Positions 35,915 through 45,412 of a stretch of 64,000 nucleotides of DNA are shown here, one piece after another. How positions within the stretch are numbered: position 1 is the stretch's first letter; the number at the start of each line of letters is the position of its first letter. Under the pieces are notes generated by a model that was not told the origin of the DNA, did no database searches, and saw nothing but the letters and a program-made list of their open reading frames with translations. The translations under genes were made by a program, and so were the position numbers. The stretch comes from Fundicoccus_A sp052115865 (lineage in GTDB: Bacteria; Bacillota; Bacilli; Lactobacillales; Aerococcaceae). Location: NCBI RefSeq assembly GCF_052115865.1, contig NZ_JBQKME010000012.1:1-64000 (forward strand), in the 5' to 3' direction.

Positions 35915-37030
35915 TTATGGTTCGTTAATCGTGCCTTTTTTAACCTGATATATTTTCGCTTGCTTTAATTCAGCTATTTTCAAGCCACTAATAGAAGCAG
36001 TTGTTAAAAAGGTTTGGACTTTTGATTCAATGTAACTCATCAATATATGTTGGCGATTATCATCCAATTCGGATAAAACATCATCCAGTAGCAAAATAGG
36101 ATATTCAGAAGTGAGCTGATACATTAAATCAATCTCTGCTAGTTTTAAACTTAAAATAATCGTTCGTTGTTGGCCTTGTGAACCATATAATTGCGCCGAT
36201 TTTTCATTTAAAATAAATTCTAAATCATCACGATGAGGCCCATATAATGTATTACCTAGGTCTTTTTCACGCTTAATATTTTGCTTAAGTAATTGCTTAA
36301 ATTGATCACTTAGAGTATCCAGATTAAGATAATCTAAACGTGAACTCGAACTTTTATATGTAATCTGTAAATGATCCGCTTGATTCGATAACCGATGATG
36401 AATCGGTTGCGCTAATTCCGTTAATTGCTGGACAAAATCAATCCGATATTTAATCACATTAACCGCCTTGTCAATTAATTGATCCGTTAAAACCTCAAAA
36501 TAAATATCATCAAATTTTGACTGCTGTCCCAATTGTTTTAAGTAAGCATTGCGCTGCTTTAAGATACGATTATATTCAAGAAGTTCATTTAAATAGACTG
36601 GGTGAGATTGGCCTAATTCTACATCAAGAAAACGTCGCCGTAAGGCTGGAGAACCTTTAATTAATTGAAGATCTTCAGGAGCAAATAAAATAACATTTAA
36701 TTTACCGATAAAATGACTTAATTTAGCCTGCTCCAAATGATTAAACTTGGCGATTTTCCCTTTTTTATTTAATTGTAATTCTAGGGGAAAATGATAATGT
36801 CGCGTTTCAACATTGCCTTTAATAATTGCTTGTGACGTTGACCAACGGATCATTTCTTGATCATGATTGGTTCGATGACTTTTAGCTAAAGACAACAAAA
36901 AAATCGCCTCAAGGATATTGGTCTTTCCTTGGGCATTTTCACCGGTAAAGATGGTTAAACTTTGGTCAAAGGTCAAATCCAATTGGGCGTAATTTCTAAA
37001 ATTAATTAATTCAAGTTGATTAAGTCTCAT
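35915..37030 (-). CDS. recF: DNA replication and repair protein RecF
   Basis: RecF is an SMC-like ATPase that loads RecA at gaps. MRLNQLELINFRNYAQ is the N-terminal start, Walker A is GENAQGKTNILEAIFLLS, and the C-terminal signature and Walker B are LYGSQGQQRTIILSLKLAE and PILLLDDVLSELD. The 371 residues are normal. The start overlaps the yaaA end by 11 bases, which implies coupling. Confidence 0.96.
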   Translation of the reverse strand: MRLNQLELINFRNYAQLDLTFDQSLTIFTGENAQGKTNILEAIFLLSLAKSHRTNHDQEMIRWSTSQAIIKGNVETRHYHFPLELQLNKKGKIAKFNHLEQAKLSHFIGKLNVILFAPEDLQLIKGSPALRRRFLDVELGQSHPVYLNELLEYNRILKQRNAYLKQLGQQSKFDDIYFEVLTDQLIDKAVNVIKYRIDFVQQLTELAQPIHHRLSNQADHLQITYKSSSSRLDYLNLDTLSDQFKQLLKQNIKREKDLGNTLYGPHRDDLEFILNEKSAQLYGSQGQQRTIILSLKLAEIDLMYQLTSEYPILLLDDVLSELDDNRQHILMSYIESKVQTFLTTASISGLKIAELKQAKIYQVKKGTINEP

Positions 37031-37268
37031 TCGATTTAGCTGGTGATATTTGTTGGATGGTTATCGTCATATCTTCATTAGGTAAGAAAATTTTGTCACC
37101 AGAATACAATTTTTTCCCGCGTCTTTGCTCTAATTCGTTATTTAAGTAGACTTCAAACTCACTCAAATACCACTTAGCCATTCCACCACTGGGAATATAA
37201 CTTTCTAATTTAAGTAACTGTCCTAATGTAATATAATCTTCATTAATCTTCAGTATCTTTTGTTGCAT
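37020..37268 (-). CDS. yaaA: S4-domain RNA-binding protein YaaA
   Basis: This 82-residue protein is a single S4-like domain: ITLGQLLKLESYIPSGGMAKW and VYLNNELEQRRGKKLYSGD. It sits between dnaN and recF, its conserved place in Firmicutes. Homologues are associated with ribosome assembly, but the exact function is unclear. Confidence 0.92.
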   Translation of the reverse strand: MQQKILKINEDYITLGQLLKLESYIPSGGMAKWYLSEFEVYLNNELEQRRGKKLYSGDKIFLPNEDMTITIQQISPAKSNET

Positions 37269-37388
37269 TATTAATCACCATCCTCACTTTAATCTTCTTA
37301 TTATATTATACACTTTTTTCAGTTAAAATTCAAATTTAGGCTAATATAAGCGAAAATTCCAATAAATAATATAAACCTACTCATAAGC

Positions 37389-37417
37389 AAAAAAATAGCC
37401 CCTAAAGGCTATTTTTT
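37389..37417 (-). terminator. Terminator after dnaN
   Basis: AAAAAATAGCC and GGCTATTTTTT enclose a six-base loop between dnaN and yaaA, so yaaA-recF-gyrB-gyrA may be transcribed at least partly from their own promoter. Confidence 0.8.
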
Positions 37418-37435
37418 CCATTTAAAGCGAATATA

Positions 37436-38590
37436 TTATGAATGATGGGTCCGAATCGGAGTTAATAATTGTAATAATTGACTATTAGGTGTTTCTGCTT
37501 CTTGTGCATGACTAATTAATAGCGGACGAATAGCTGTTTGGAATTGAATTTTTACATCAACATCACCAAAAGATTTAAGCGCATCTTTCATATAATCAGG
37601 GTTAAATGAAATCACAACGGCATCACCCTCAGCTTTTTTATAATTAATCTCCTCTGCCACATGCCCTACTTGTGTGCCTCTAACAGATAATTCCACATTA
37701 GCTTCATTTATTTCTAATTGAACAACATTATTATTACTTACATGAGACATCAAGGATGCCCGATCAATCGCTTGTAAGAAATCATTAGCATTCAATACCA
37801 ATTCAGTTTGATGACTCGCTGGAATCAAACGTTTCACATCTGGATAATTTCCTTCAAGCAGGCGAGAGAAAATCGTTAAATTATCTAAGAAGAAAATCAC
37901 TTGTTGTTCCGTCACTGCAAAAGCTAATTTACCATTATCATCAATCATACGGGTTAATTCAACCATCGTCTTTTTAGGAATTGTAATAGGTTGAAATGCT
38001 CCTTCATTATTTTCAAATTTAACTGGAATTTCACGCATACTTAAACGGTGACTGTCAGTTGCAGCAGCAGTCATACTGGATTCATTAGCTGTTAAATGAA
38101 TACCTGTTAATACAGGACGACTTTCTTGGTTAGAAGTTGCAAATACCGTTTGGTCTACCATTTGTTTAAATAATAAAGGTGGTAGATCATGTTGTTGATT
38201 AATTTCAATTTCAGGTAAACGTGGATAAGCTTGGCTATCTTGACCATTTACATTAAAAGTAGCATTTCCTGATGTAATGGTTGCATGATATAGTTCATCA
38301 CTTTCAATCGTTATATCATCTTTAGGTAATTTTTTAATGATGTCATTAAATAAGCGTGCAGGTAAGACAATACTACCTTCTTCTTCAATGGTTAAACCAA
38401 AATCTTCGTTATCAACAGCTAGGAAACTTTCAATAGAAATATCAGCATCACTACCAATAAGTGTTAAACCTTCATTTGTAGCTGTTATCTTAATACCTTG
38501 TAAAATAGTAATGGTTGATTTAGCAGGAATTGCACGTGCGACATGATTTAATTGCTGAATAAATGCTTGTTTTTGAATCACAAATTTCAT
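37436..38590 (-). CDS. dnaN: DNA polymerase III beta subunit (sliding clamp)
   Basis: The 384-residue clamp has three repeated domains. MKFVIQKQAFIQQLNHVARAI and the conserved DSHRLSMRE and C-terminal QLLTPIRTH are visible. It lies 185 bases after dnaA; that gap carries the DNA-unwinding part of the origin. Confidence 0.97.
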   Translation of the reverse strand: MKFVIQKQAFIQQLNHVARAIPAKSTITILQGIKITATNEGLTLIGSDADISIESFLAVDNEDFGLTIEEEGSIVLPARLFNDIIKKLPKDDITIESDELYHATITSGNATFNVNGQDSQAYPRLPEIEINQQHDLPPLLFKQMVDQTVFATSNQESRPVLTGIHLTANESSMTAAATDSHRLSMREIPVKFENNEGAFQPITIPKKTMVELTRMIDDNGKLAFAVTEQQVIFFLDNLTIFSRLLEGNYPDVKRLIPASHQTELVLNANDFLQAIDRASLMSHVSNNNVVQLEINEANVELSVRGTQVGHVAEEINYKKAEGDAVVISFNPDYMKDALKSFGDVDVKIQFQTAIRPLLISHAQEAETPNSQLLQLLTPIRTHHS

Positions 38591-38775
38591 TGATAAACAC
38601 TCCTAATAATTAAATATATAAATAAATAAAGTAAGTCTTAGTAGTAGGGCTTGTTGATAACGGGCATAAGTTGAATTTTAATTGACATATTCACGCTTTT
38701 GCTTGTGGATTAGTTGTGAATCATTCAGTTGATAAAAAAATACTTATGCACAAGGCAGAAAATTAAGCGACAATT
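38591..38775. other. oriC: oriC, unwinding region between dnaA and dnaN
   Basis: Read on the minus strand, a DnaA box variant TTATCAACA (38660-38652) is followed by a short GC stretch, then CTACTACTAAGACTTAC (DnaA-trio-like, within 38648-38623) and a very AT-rich tract to dnaN. This is the layout of the Bacillus unwinding site. Further boxes are TTATGCACA at 38744-38752 and TGTGGATTA at 38704-38712. Confidence 0.75.
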
Positions 38776-40116
38776 TTATGTTTTTAAGCGATTCTTTAAC
38801 TGGGTCATTTCATTGTCTAAAGTAGGTGATGTTTTTAAATCTTCGCTAATTTTTTCGTAGGCATGAATAACTGTCGTATGATTTTTGTTTCCAAAAGCCT
38901 CACCAATCTTAGGAAAAGAAATATCGGTCAATTCACGGGCCAGATACATGGCGATTTGCCGTGGGTAAACAATGTTTTTAGTCCGTTTTCTTCCTTTAAT
39001 ATCTTGGCTAGTGATTTGGTAGTAATGTGCCACTTGATTAATGATTTCGTTGATACTTAAGGGTTTCTTCTCCTCAGATCCTACCATATTACGTAAAGCT
39101 TCAGCTGCAAGTGACGTAGTAATTTCCTTACCTTGGATCGCTGCATAGGCTATGACACGGACCAATGCACCTTCTAATTCACGAATATTAGTATCTATAT
39201 TATTAGCGATATAGGTGAGAGTCTCAGGATTGATATCGAGGCGGTCATTACTCGCTTTCTTCCTTAAAATCGCAATCCGAGTTTCCAAGTCAGGAGGTGT
39301 TATATCTGTGGATAACCCCCATTTAAAACGACTAATCAACCTTTCCTCTAAATTATCAATATTATTAGGCAGGCGATCACTAGTTAAAACAATCTGTTTA
39401 TTATTGTTATAAAGGGCATTAAATGTATGGAAAAATTCTTCTTGGGTTTTATCTTTATTGGATAGAAACTGAATATCATCTATTAATAAGACATCAATAC
39501 TACGGTACATCTCACGAAATGCAATTTGAGATCCATTTTGAATACTGGTAATAAAATCATTGGTAAAGGATTCACTGGTTGCATATTTAATTTTAGCATC
39601 AGGATTTTTGCTAAGTATTTCATTCCCAATCGCTTGCATGAGGTGGGTTTTACCTAAACCAACTCCTCCATAAATTAAAAATGGGTTGTAAGTTTGCCCT
39701 GGATTATCGCTAACAGCCAAAGCTGCCCCATTTGCCATCTTATTGTCCTCACCAACAACAAAGGTTTCAAAGGTATAGTTAGGATTCAGTTGTGAATCTC
39801 TGAAACTATCGTCAGTACTAGCTGTTATTTGATTATTAGCCGGCACAACTTCCGTTTGCTGGCTATCTTGTGGAACGATAATAAAAGTTGGTACGTATTC
39901 CATGCCATAATTCTCCAAGCTATATTGCAATATATAGCCGGCTAAATGACGTTCCCAATGCTTCTTTGTTAAGGCATTCGGCACAGAAAGTGAAATGGAT
40001 TGATGTCCAATACGCGTTGGTTTAACAGGTTCTACCCAAGTGGAGTAGGCATTTTCGCTTAATATCTCTTTTAAATAGTTAGTAATCTCTAACCAAAAGC
40101 GATCTTTTTCATCCAT
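38776..40116 (-). CDS. dnaA: Chromosomal replication initiator DnaA
   Basis: The 446-residue protein has the N-terminal helicase-loading domain (FWLEITNYLKEILSENAYSTW), a variable linker, the AAA+ domain with Walker A YGGVGLGKTHLMQAIGNE and Walker B VLLIDDIQFL, and the C-terminal box-binding helices with GEAFGNKNHTTVIHAYEKI. It initiates replication at the DnaA boxes on both sides of its gene. Confidence 0.98.
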   Translation of the reverse strand: MDEKDRFWLEITNYLKEILSENAYSTWVEPVKPTRIGHQSISLSVPNALTKKHWERHLAGYILQYSLENYGMEYVPTFIIVPQDSQQTEVVPANNQITASTDDSFRDSQLNPNYTFETFVVGEDNKMANGAALAVSDNPGQTYNPFLIYGGVGLGKTHLMQAIGNEILSKNPDAKIKYATSESFTNDFITSIQNGSQIAFREMYRSIDVLLIDDIQFLSNKDKTQEEFFHTFNALYNNNKQIVLTSDRLPNNIDNLEERLISRFKWGLSTDITPPDLETRIAILRKKASNDRLDINPETLTYIANNIDTNIRELEGALVRVIAYAAIQGKEITTSLAAEALRNMVGSEEKKPLSINEIINQVAHYYQITSQDIKGRKRTKNIVYPRQIAMYLARELTDISFPKIGEAFGNKNHTTVIHAYEKISEDLKTSPTLDNEMTQLKNRLKT

Positions 40117-40500
40117 TTATTCGTTTCACCTCTCTTGTGGATAAGTATTTTCGTATAGTTGTATTTTAACATAGTTACGACTGTGGACAAATTTTCAAGG
40201 AAGAAAATAACTTGTCCACACATCAACATTGAACTTATGCACAACTGCATAAAGGCTGTGAATAAGTTCAATAATTAATCTATATTTAACATCTGTTGTG
40301 TATAATTACTTATTGATTTTATCACATTTATTAGACTTATGCACAGTTTTTGTGGATAATTTTTATCTATTGTTGACAATTGTTGATAAGTGCATAAACT
40401 AAGAGTATGTTTGTGGATATTTATTTAAGAGAAGAAGTTATAAACAGTTTAATTATAGATTGTGGATAAGCTGTGCATAATTATTTAGCGTGAAATGGTA
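40117..40500. other. oriC: oriC, DnaA-box cluster upstream of dnaA
   Basis: At least nine boxes matching TTATNCACA or a one-base variant are present, in both orientations: 40136-40144, 40182-40190, 40213-40221, 40236-40244, 40259-40267, 40337-40345, 40351-40359, 40461-40469 and 40472-40480, with a weaker one at 40412-40420. They cluster between dnaA and rpmH, where genes diverge, as in Bacillus-type bipartite origins. No gene is present. Confidence 0.92.
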
Positions 40501-40508
40501 GGAATTGC

Positions 40509-40535
40509 TTGACTTTATGCATTATTTTCTATAAT
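40509..40535 (+). promoter_or_regulatory. Likely rpmH promoter
   Basis: TTGACT and TATAAT lie 44 bases before the rpmH ATG with a short, 15-base spacer. Confidence 0.5.
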
Positions 40536-40578
40536 ATATTCTAGGTATTTACATTGAAAAGTTGAGGAGGTGCGATTT

Positions 40579-40713
40579 ATGAAAAGAACATACCAACCGA
40601 AAAAACGTACACGCAAAAAAGTTCACGGATTCCGTAAAAGAATGAGCACTAAAAATGGACGTCGCGTATTAAGAAACCGCCGTCTTAAAGGTAGAAAATC
40701 TTTAACAGCTTAA
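40579..40713 (+). CDS. rpmH: 50S ribosomal protein L34
   Basis: The 44-residue, very basic protein starts MKRTYQPKKRTRKKVHGFRK and ends GRKSLTA, the full L34 pattern. GAGGAGG precedes the ATG. It is the first gene to the right of oriC, divergent from dnaA, as in most bacteria. Confidence 0.97.
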   Translation: MKRTYQPKKRTRKKVHGFRKRMSTKNGRRVLRNRRLKGRKSLTA

Positions 40714-40721
40714 TTTTTGAT

Positions 40722-40752
40722 AAAGGTAACCTTTCGGTACCTTTATTTTTTT
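40722..40752 (+). terminator. Terminator after rpmH
   Basis: AAAGGTA and TACCTTT with a short loop are followed by ATTTTTTT. rnpA then has a separate TATAAT at 40832-40837 within the otherwise empty 200-base gap. Confidence 0.7.
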
Positions 40753-40916
40753 AGCAATAATTTAACCGATTACATTCATTGTTTTTGAGCTTTTATTGTT
40801 GTTAGGACTTAATTTATTCAATAAATTGTACTATAATTTAACTATTGATTGCTGATTATCAATTTGATGGTTTGTTATTGTGTCGTAGAGATTGTAAGTA
40901 GAAAATGAGGGATTTT

Positions 40917-41270
40917 TTGAAAAAAAAATATCGCGTAAAATCTGAAAAAGAATTCCAATTGGTTTTCCGCAAAGGAGAATCTATTGCTAACCGCCAGTTA
41001 GTTCTTTATGTGTATCCTAAACCTGAACAAGAACATTTTCGTGTAGGATTATCGGTCGGCAAAAAAATTGGGAATGCTGTTAAGCGTAATCAAGTAAAAC
41101 GCTACTTGCGTCAAGCTCTGCATGAATTACAAGATGTGATTGATCCTGAAATAGATTTTTTACTCATTGCTCGCCCTGATATTAAAGAAAAAACTTTTGC
41201 ACAGGTGAAGCAATCTGTCATTCATGTAATGAGTTTAGCAAAAATCATCGATAAATCAGCACTTAAATAA
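40917..41270 (+). CDS. rnpA: Ribonuclease P protein component
   Basis: RnpA assists the RNase P RNA in removing tRNA leaders. YRVKSEKEFQLVFRKGES and the conserved RNR-like helix VGKKIGNAVKRNQVKRYLRQAL are present. ATG 40905 is in frame, but it overlaps the ATGAGGG ribosome binding site that serves TTG 40917. The TTG start gives 117 residues and the family N-terminus. Confidence 0.94.
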   Translation: MKKKYRVKSEKEFQLVFRKGESIANRQLVLYVYPKPEQEHFRVGLSVGKKIGNAVKRNQVKRYLRQALHELQDVIDPEIDFLLIARPDIKEKTFAQVKQSVIHVMSLAKIIDKSALK

Positions 41271-41286
41271 TGTCTAGGAGGTAAGA

Positions 41287-42117
41287 ATGAAAAAAAATCG
41301 TAAATGGATCCAAATAGTTATTTTACTTGGAATCGTCTTGTTTATGTCTGCCTGTGGTAATATTAATGAACCTATTACTTCAGAATCGACAGGTCTGTGG
41401 GATCGCTATATTATTTATAACTTGTCTCAATTTATTATCTGGTTATCGAATCTTATGGGAGGCAGTTATGCTCTTGGTATTATTTTATTTACCATCATTA
41501 TTCGTATAATCTTAATACCATTAAATAATATCCAAACCAGATCACAACGTAAAATGTTGGAAATTCAACCGGAATTGAATGCTATACGAGATAGATATCC
41601 GAATCGTGACCGTGATTCAATGGAAGCGATGCAAAGAGAGCAGCAAGCTTTATTAGATGAACGTGGTGTGAATCAATTTGCTGGTTTACTCCCAATGCTT
41701 ATTCAATTGCCAGTTATGATGGCCTTGTATCAGTCTATTTTAAGAACTGATCTCTTAAGAGAGGGAACTTTCTTATGGACAAACCTAGGTGAAAGAGATC
41801 CTTACTTTATTCTTCCGATATTAGCTGCTGCTTTCACTCTAGCTAATACTTACTTAACGATGAAGGCTAATCCTACGCAAAATTCGGCAAGTAAAATTAT
41901 GATTTATGTAATGCCAGTAATGATTTTACTTATTTCGATTGGATTACCAAGTGCGATTACTTTATATTGGGTGGTTTCAAATGCCTTTACAGTTGCGCAG
42001 ACTTTAATTTTCAATAATCCGTATAAATTAATTGCGGAACGGGAAGCTAAGGCAGAAGCAGAAAAAGAACGTCAACGTGAGTTACGCCGAGCCCTCAAGC
42101 GTGCTAAGCGCCGTTAG
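41287..42117 (+). CDS. yidC: Membrane protein insertase YidC (SpoIIIJ type), lipoprotein
   Basis: The 276-residue protein begins with a lipoprotein signal (LFMSACGN, lipobox Cys at about 22) followed by five membrane segments. The insertase core shows QTRSQRKMLEIQPELNAIRD and LIQLPVMMALYQSI. The C-terminus is strongly basic and could contact the ribosome. It is 16 bases after rnpA and 24 before jag, the classic order. Confidence 0.95.
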   Translation: MKKNRKWIQIVILLGIVLFMSACGNINEPITSESTGLWDRYIIYNLSQFIIWLSNLMGGSYALGIILFTIIIRIILIPLNNIQTRSQRKMLEIQPELNAIRDRYPNRDRDSMEAMQREQQALLDERGVNQFAGLLPMLIQLPVMMALYQSILRTDLLREGTFLWTNLGERDPYFILPILAAAFTLANTYLTMKANPTQNSASKIMIYVMPVMILLISIGLPSAITLYWVVSNAFTVAQTLIFNNPYKLIAEREAKAEAEKERQRELRRALKRAKRR

Positions 42118-42141
42118 ATTTTTAGGAAAGGAATTTATTCT

Positions 42142-43092
42142 ATGCAAGAGAGTACAACAGTAAGAGCCGAAACAGTTGAAAAAGCCGTCAATATTGCCCT
42201 AACAAAATTAAATTTAAGCCGTGATGAAGCTGAAATTAATATCATTAGTGAAGGTAAAAAAGGCTTGTTTGGTTTTGGTAAGCAAGATGCTATTGTAGAA
42301 GTCACTGCTAAAAAGACTAAGAGTATTGGTCAAATCATGGATCAACTTGATCATGAAACAAAGGCTGAAACTGTTTCAAATATTCAAACAGAAGAAGCAA
42401 AAACACAAACAGTTGTTGAAACAGTTGTGGAACCAGAAGAAGAAGTTGAAGTAATTGCTGAATCGGTTGAAGTTGAAGAAAAAGAAGTGGCGATTGAAGA
42501 TACTGATTTAGATGACAAAGCTGAAGAAGACAGCTATTTTGATGATGAGTCTGACGAAGATGATGAAGAAGAAGACGTAGAAGACGCTGATGATAATGTT
42601 GAAAATGCTGAAACGAAAGCGCAAAGACGTGCTGAAGCTAATCAAAAAGTAGCCACTTACTTACAAAAAGTCATTCTTGAATACGGGGCAGAAGCTGATA
42701 TTACGGTTGAAGATAATGGTTATCAAATTATTTTCAACATTGATACCGATAAATCAGGCTTAGTTATTGGTAAACATGGTAAAATCATTAATGCCTTGCA
42801 AACCTTAGCGCAGATTTTATTGCATCGCTATAATCGTCGTCGTGTTTCTGTTATTTTAAATGTGGGCGATTATCGCAACCGCCGAGCGAGTGTGTTAGAG
42901 CAAATTGCTGAACGAACAGCAAATGAAGTTCTACGCACGAAACAAGCGGTGATTCTTGACCCTCTACCTGCTTATGAACGTAAACAAATCCATGCTTACT
43001 TAAGTAAAGTTGATCGCGTGAAAACACACTCAGAAGGAAAAGATCCTAACCGTTACTTAGTTGTTGAGTATGATAACAAATTAGATTATTAA
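42142..43092 (+). CDS. jag: Jag/KhpB RNA-binding protein
   Basis: The 316-residue protein has an N-terminal Jag domain (residues 1-60, KKGLFGFGKQDAIVEV), a long acidic linker (about residues 85-160), a KH domain with SGLVIGKHGKIINALQTLAQ, and an R3H domain with NRRASVLEQIAERTANEV. The family acts with KhpA on cell elongation and small RNAs. The acidic linker is longer than in many homologues. Confidence 0.94.
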   Translation: MQESTTVRAETVEKAVNIALTKLNLSRDEAEINIISEGKKGLFGFGKQDAIVEVTAKKTKSIGQIMDQLDHETKAETVSNIQTEEAKTQTVVETVVEPEEEVEVIAESVEVEEKEVAIEDTDLDDKAEEDSYFDDESDEDDEEEDVEDADDNVENAETKAQRRAEANQKVATYLQKVILEYGAEADITVEDNGYQIIFNIDTDKSGLVIGKHGKIINALQTLAQILLHRYNRRRVSVILNVGDYRNRRASVLEQIAERTANEVLRTKQAVILDPLPAYERKQIHAYLSKVDRVKTHSEGKDPNRYLVVEYDNKLDY

Positions 43093-43096
43093 GATG

Positions 43097-43140
43097 AAAA
43101 AAACACCTATTCTAGTTGGAGACTGGAATAGGTGTTTTTT
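43097..43140. terminator. Bidirectional terminator between jag and the GH3 gene
   Basis: AAAAAACACCTATTC and GAATAGGTGTTTTTT form a perfect stem with a 13-base loop. It closes the rpmH-jag segment and the converging glycosidase operon. Confidence 0.9.
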
Positions 43141-43147
43141 GATTAAA

Positions 43148-45391
43148 TTATTTTGAAAGATTAATTTTAAATTCTTCTTTGAAATTATGAGCTTCAATTA
43201 TCAAGGTAAATTCTTCATAACTTTCTTCTTTCATATCAGCAGTATAGCCACTTAAATCTGCTGCATCTAGTTTAATTTGAAAATCTTCACTTTGTTTGCT
43301 TTCAAGATGAATTTTTTCAAATGCAACTAATGATTTAACGCGTGGTACCACTCTTGGATGATGTGCATGAATATACACTTGAATAACTTCTGATCCTGAA
43401 TGTGAGCCTTTATTTGTTAATTGTCCTTTAATCAATAATGTTATTTTATTATTTGATTGTTTTTGTTCTATATCGAGACCTTCTATACTGAAAGTTGTGT
43501 ATGAAAGACCGTAACCAAATGGATAATGCGCATGACCTGGTAAATCAGCATAATCTTTTTTAAAATATGTTTGGCGGTAGTTATAATACACTGGTAATTG
43601 TCCAGTTGAAAGTGGTATTGATTGAGCTAGTTTTCCACTTGGTGTATCTTCACCGAAAAGAATATTGGCAATAGAACTTCCACCATGATCTCCGATATAC
43701 CCTGCAAGTAATATTGCCTCTGAATCATTATCGATTGCTTGGATAACATGAGGTCTACCTTGAATAAGGACTGTTACAATTGGAATATTCAATTCCACTA
43801 GAGCATTGAATAAATCAACTTGTGCTTGTGGTAGTTCTAAGCTAGCTAAATCGATATTTTCTCCACTTGTCATTTCATTTGAACCACTTAGTGCAGCACC
43901 ATTCTCATCAAAAACTGTACTGAAATCACGAGCACTTGCTCCACCTAATACTAGGACGATAGTGTCTGCTTCTTTGACTGCTTCCTTGGCTTTATCAATA
44001 CCATTTTCAATAGATGAAGTCAGCATGGAGCCTTGTTCATAAACGACTTCCACTGAATCTTCTTTTAAATAACTTTTAATACCTTCATAGACAGTTATCG
44101 TATTTTTTTCATCTTTAAAAGGAGTATAATCACCTAATTGATTATATAGATGATGCGCATTTGGTCCAATGATTGCTACTTTATTTAATTTATTTTTGTT
44201 TAACGGTAAGATATTTTGATTGTTCTTTAGTAAAACAATTGATTCAGTTGCCATTTTAACATTAAGTTTCTCTTTTTCTTCAAGTGAAACTCCTTGAACA
44301 ATTGGACTAGGATTTTCGAATAAGCCTAGTTTTTGTTTAATATTAAGTACTCTTAAAACAGCTTGATCTAATTTTTCAATCGATACTAAATTCTGATTAA
44401 CTGCTTCTTCTAAATATGGAAAAATATTATCCCATAAACTAATATCCACTCCGCTTTCCAGTGCCCAAGCGGCTGCTTCTACTGGACTATTACTGATATC
44501 TGCTAATCGACCTAGAGCAACACCATCTGCCATCACTGCTCCCTCGAACTTCATTTCATCTCGAAGAATCGTATTTAATAAATAATCATTTCCATGGCAT
44601 AAGATACCATCAATATCGTTGTAAGCAGCCATTGTTAAGAATGCTCCTTTTTTAATGGAACGTTTCATGGCTAGTAAGTGTATTTCATGTAGTTCTCTTA
44701 GACCAATATTTACAGGGGCAGAATTATGTCCTCCCATGGCAGAACCTTGACCAGCAAAATGTTTTAATACAGCACCAACATTGGAAGATGATATTTTTTG
44801 TTTAAAATCAACAATGGACGAAGTTCCTTGTAAACCTTCGACAGCTGCTTCTGAGAAAATAGCTGTTAAATAAGGATCTTCACTAAAACATTCTTCTGTT
44901 CTACCCCAGCGCGGATCACGACTCACATCTAAAGTTGATATGAGTCCTAAATGGGCTCCTTTTTGACGAATATCGTTAGCTACTATTTTTTGTAACTGTT
45001 TATAAAGTTCAGGATTCCAGCTATTACCAACAGAATAATTAGTAGGTGTTGATAGAGAATCTAAACCTTGATGTCCATGAGGTGATTCTTCTGACAGTAA
45101 GGCAGGAATACCCAAAGTAGTTTCTTCTTTTAAATACTTTTGGATTATTTTACTTACGATGAATGCTTCTTCAGCATTTAATCCGTTTTGTAAGTTTTTT
45201 CCTGACCATGGATCGGACCGAAAGACACCGTAAATAAAACCAATCCCGTCAAATCTAGCAACTTCTTCTTTAAAGAGATCTGTTAGTTCAATTCCATTTT
45301 CTGTCTTTTCATATATTTGCCAACCATAAAGTCGCTGATTTAATTGACCAACTTTTTCTCTCAAAGACATTTTATTTAATAAATTCTGCAC
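43148..45391 (-). CDS. GH3 family beta-glycosidase
   Basis: The 747-residue enzyme has a GH3 barrel with RDPRWGRTEECFSEDPYL, VLKHFAGQGSAMGGHNS and the nucleophile Asp in GAVMADGVALG near residue 289, then the alpha/beta sandwich (VLVLGG, PSGKLAQSIPLS) and a C-terminal fibronectin-III-like domain. There is no signal peptide, so it should act inside the cell. It lacks the KH-PG-H pattern of NagZ hexosaminidases; a beta-glucosidase or beta-xylosidase-like activity is likely, though the sugar is not certain. It is the last gene of the glycan locus. Confidence 0.9.
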   Translation of the reverse strand: MQNLLNKMSLREKVGQLNQRLYGWQIYEKTENGIELTDLFKEEVARFDGIGFIYGVFRSDPWSGKNLQNGLNAEEAFIVSKIIQKYLKEETTLGIPALLSEESPHGHQGLDSLSTPTNYSVGNSWNPELYKQLQKIVANDIRQKGAHLGLISTLDVSRDPRWGRTEECFSEDPYLTAIFSEAAVEGLQGTSSIVDFKQKISSSNVGAVLKHFAGQGSAMGGHNSAPVNIGLRELHEIHLLAMKRSIKKGAFLTMAAYNDIDGILCHGNDYLLNTILRDEMKFEGAVMADGVALGRLADISNSPVEAAAWALESGVDISLWDNIFPYLEEAVNQNLVSIEKLDQAVLRVLNIKQKLGLFENPSPIVQGVSLEEKEKLNVKMATESIVLLKNNQNILPLNKNKLNKVAIIGPNAHHLYNQLGDYTPFKDEKNTITVYEGIKSYLKEDSVEVVYEQGSMLTSSIENGIDKAKEAVKEADTIVLVLGGASARDFSTVFDENGAALSGSNEMTSGENIDLASLELPQAQVDLFNALVELNIPIVTVLIQGRPHVIQAIDNDSEAILLAGYIGDHGGSSIANILFGEDTPSGKLAQSIPLSTGQLPVYYNYRQTYFKKDYADLPGHAHYPFGYGLSYTTFSIEGLDIEQKQSNNKITLLIKGQLTNKGSHSGSEVIQVYIHAHHPRVVPRVKSLVAFEKIHLESKQSEDFQIKLDAADLSGYTADMKEESYEEFTLIIEAHNFKEEFKINLSK

Positions 45392-45412
45392 AATTGATTC
45401 CCTTTCTTTTCA

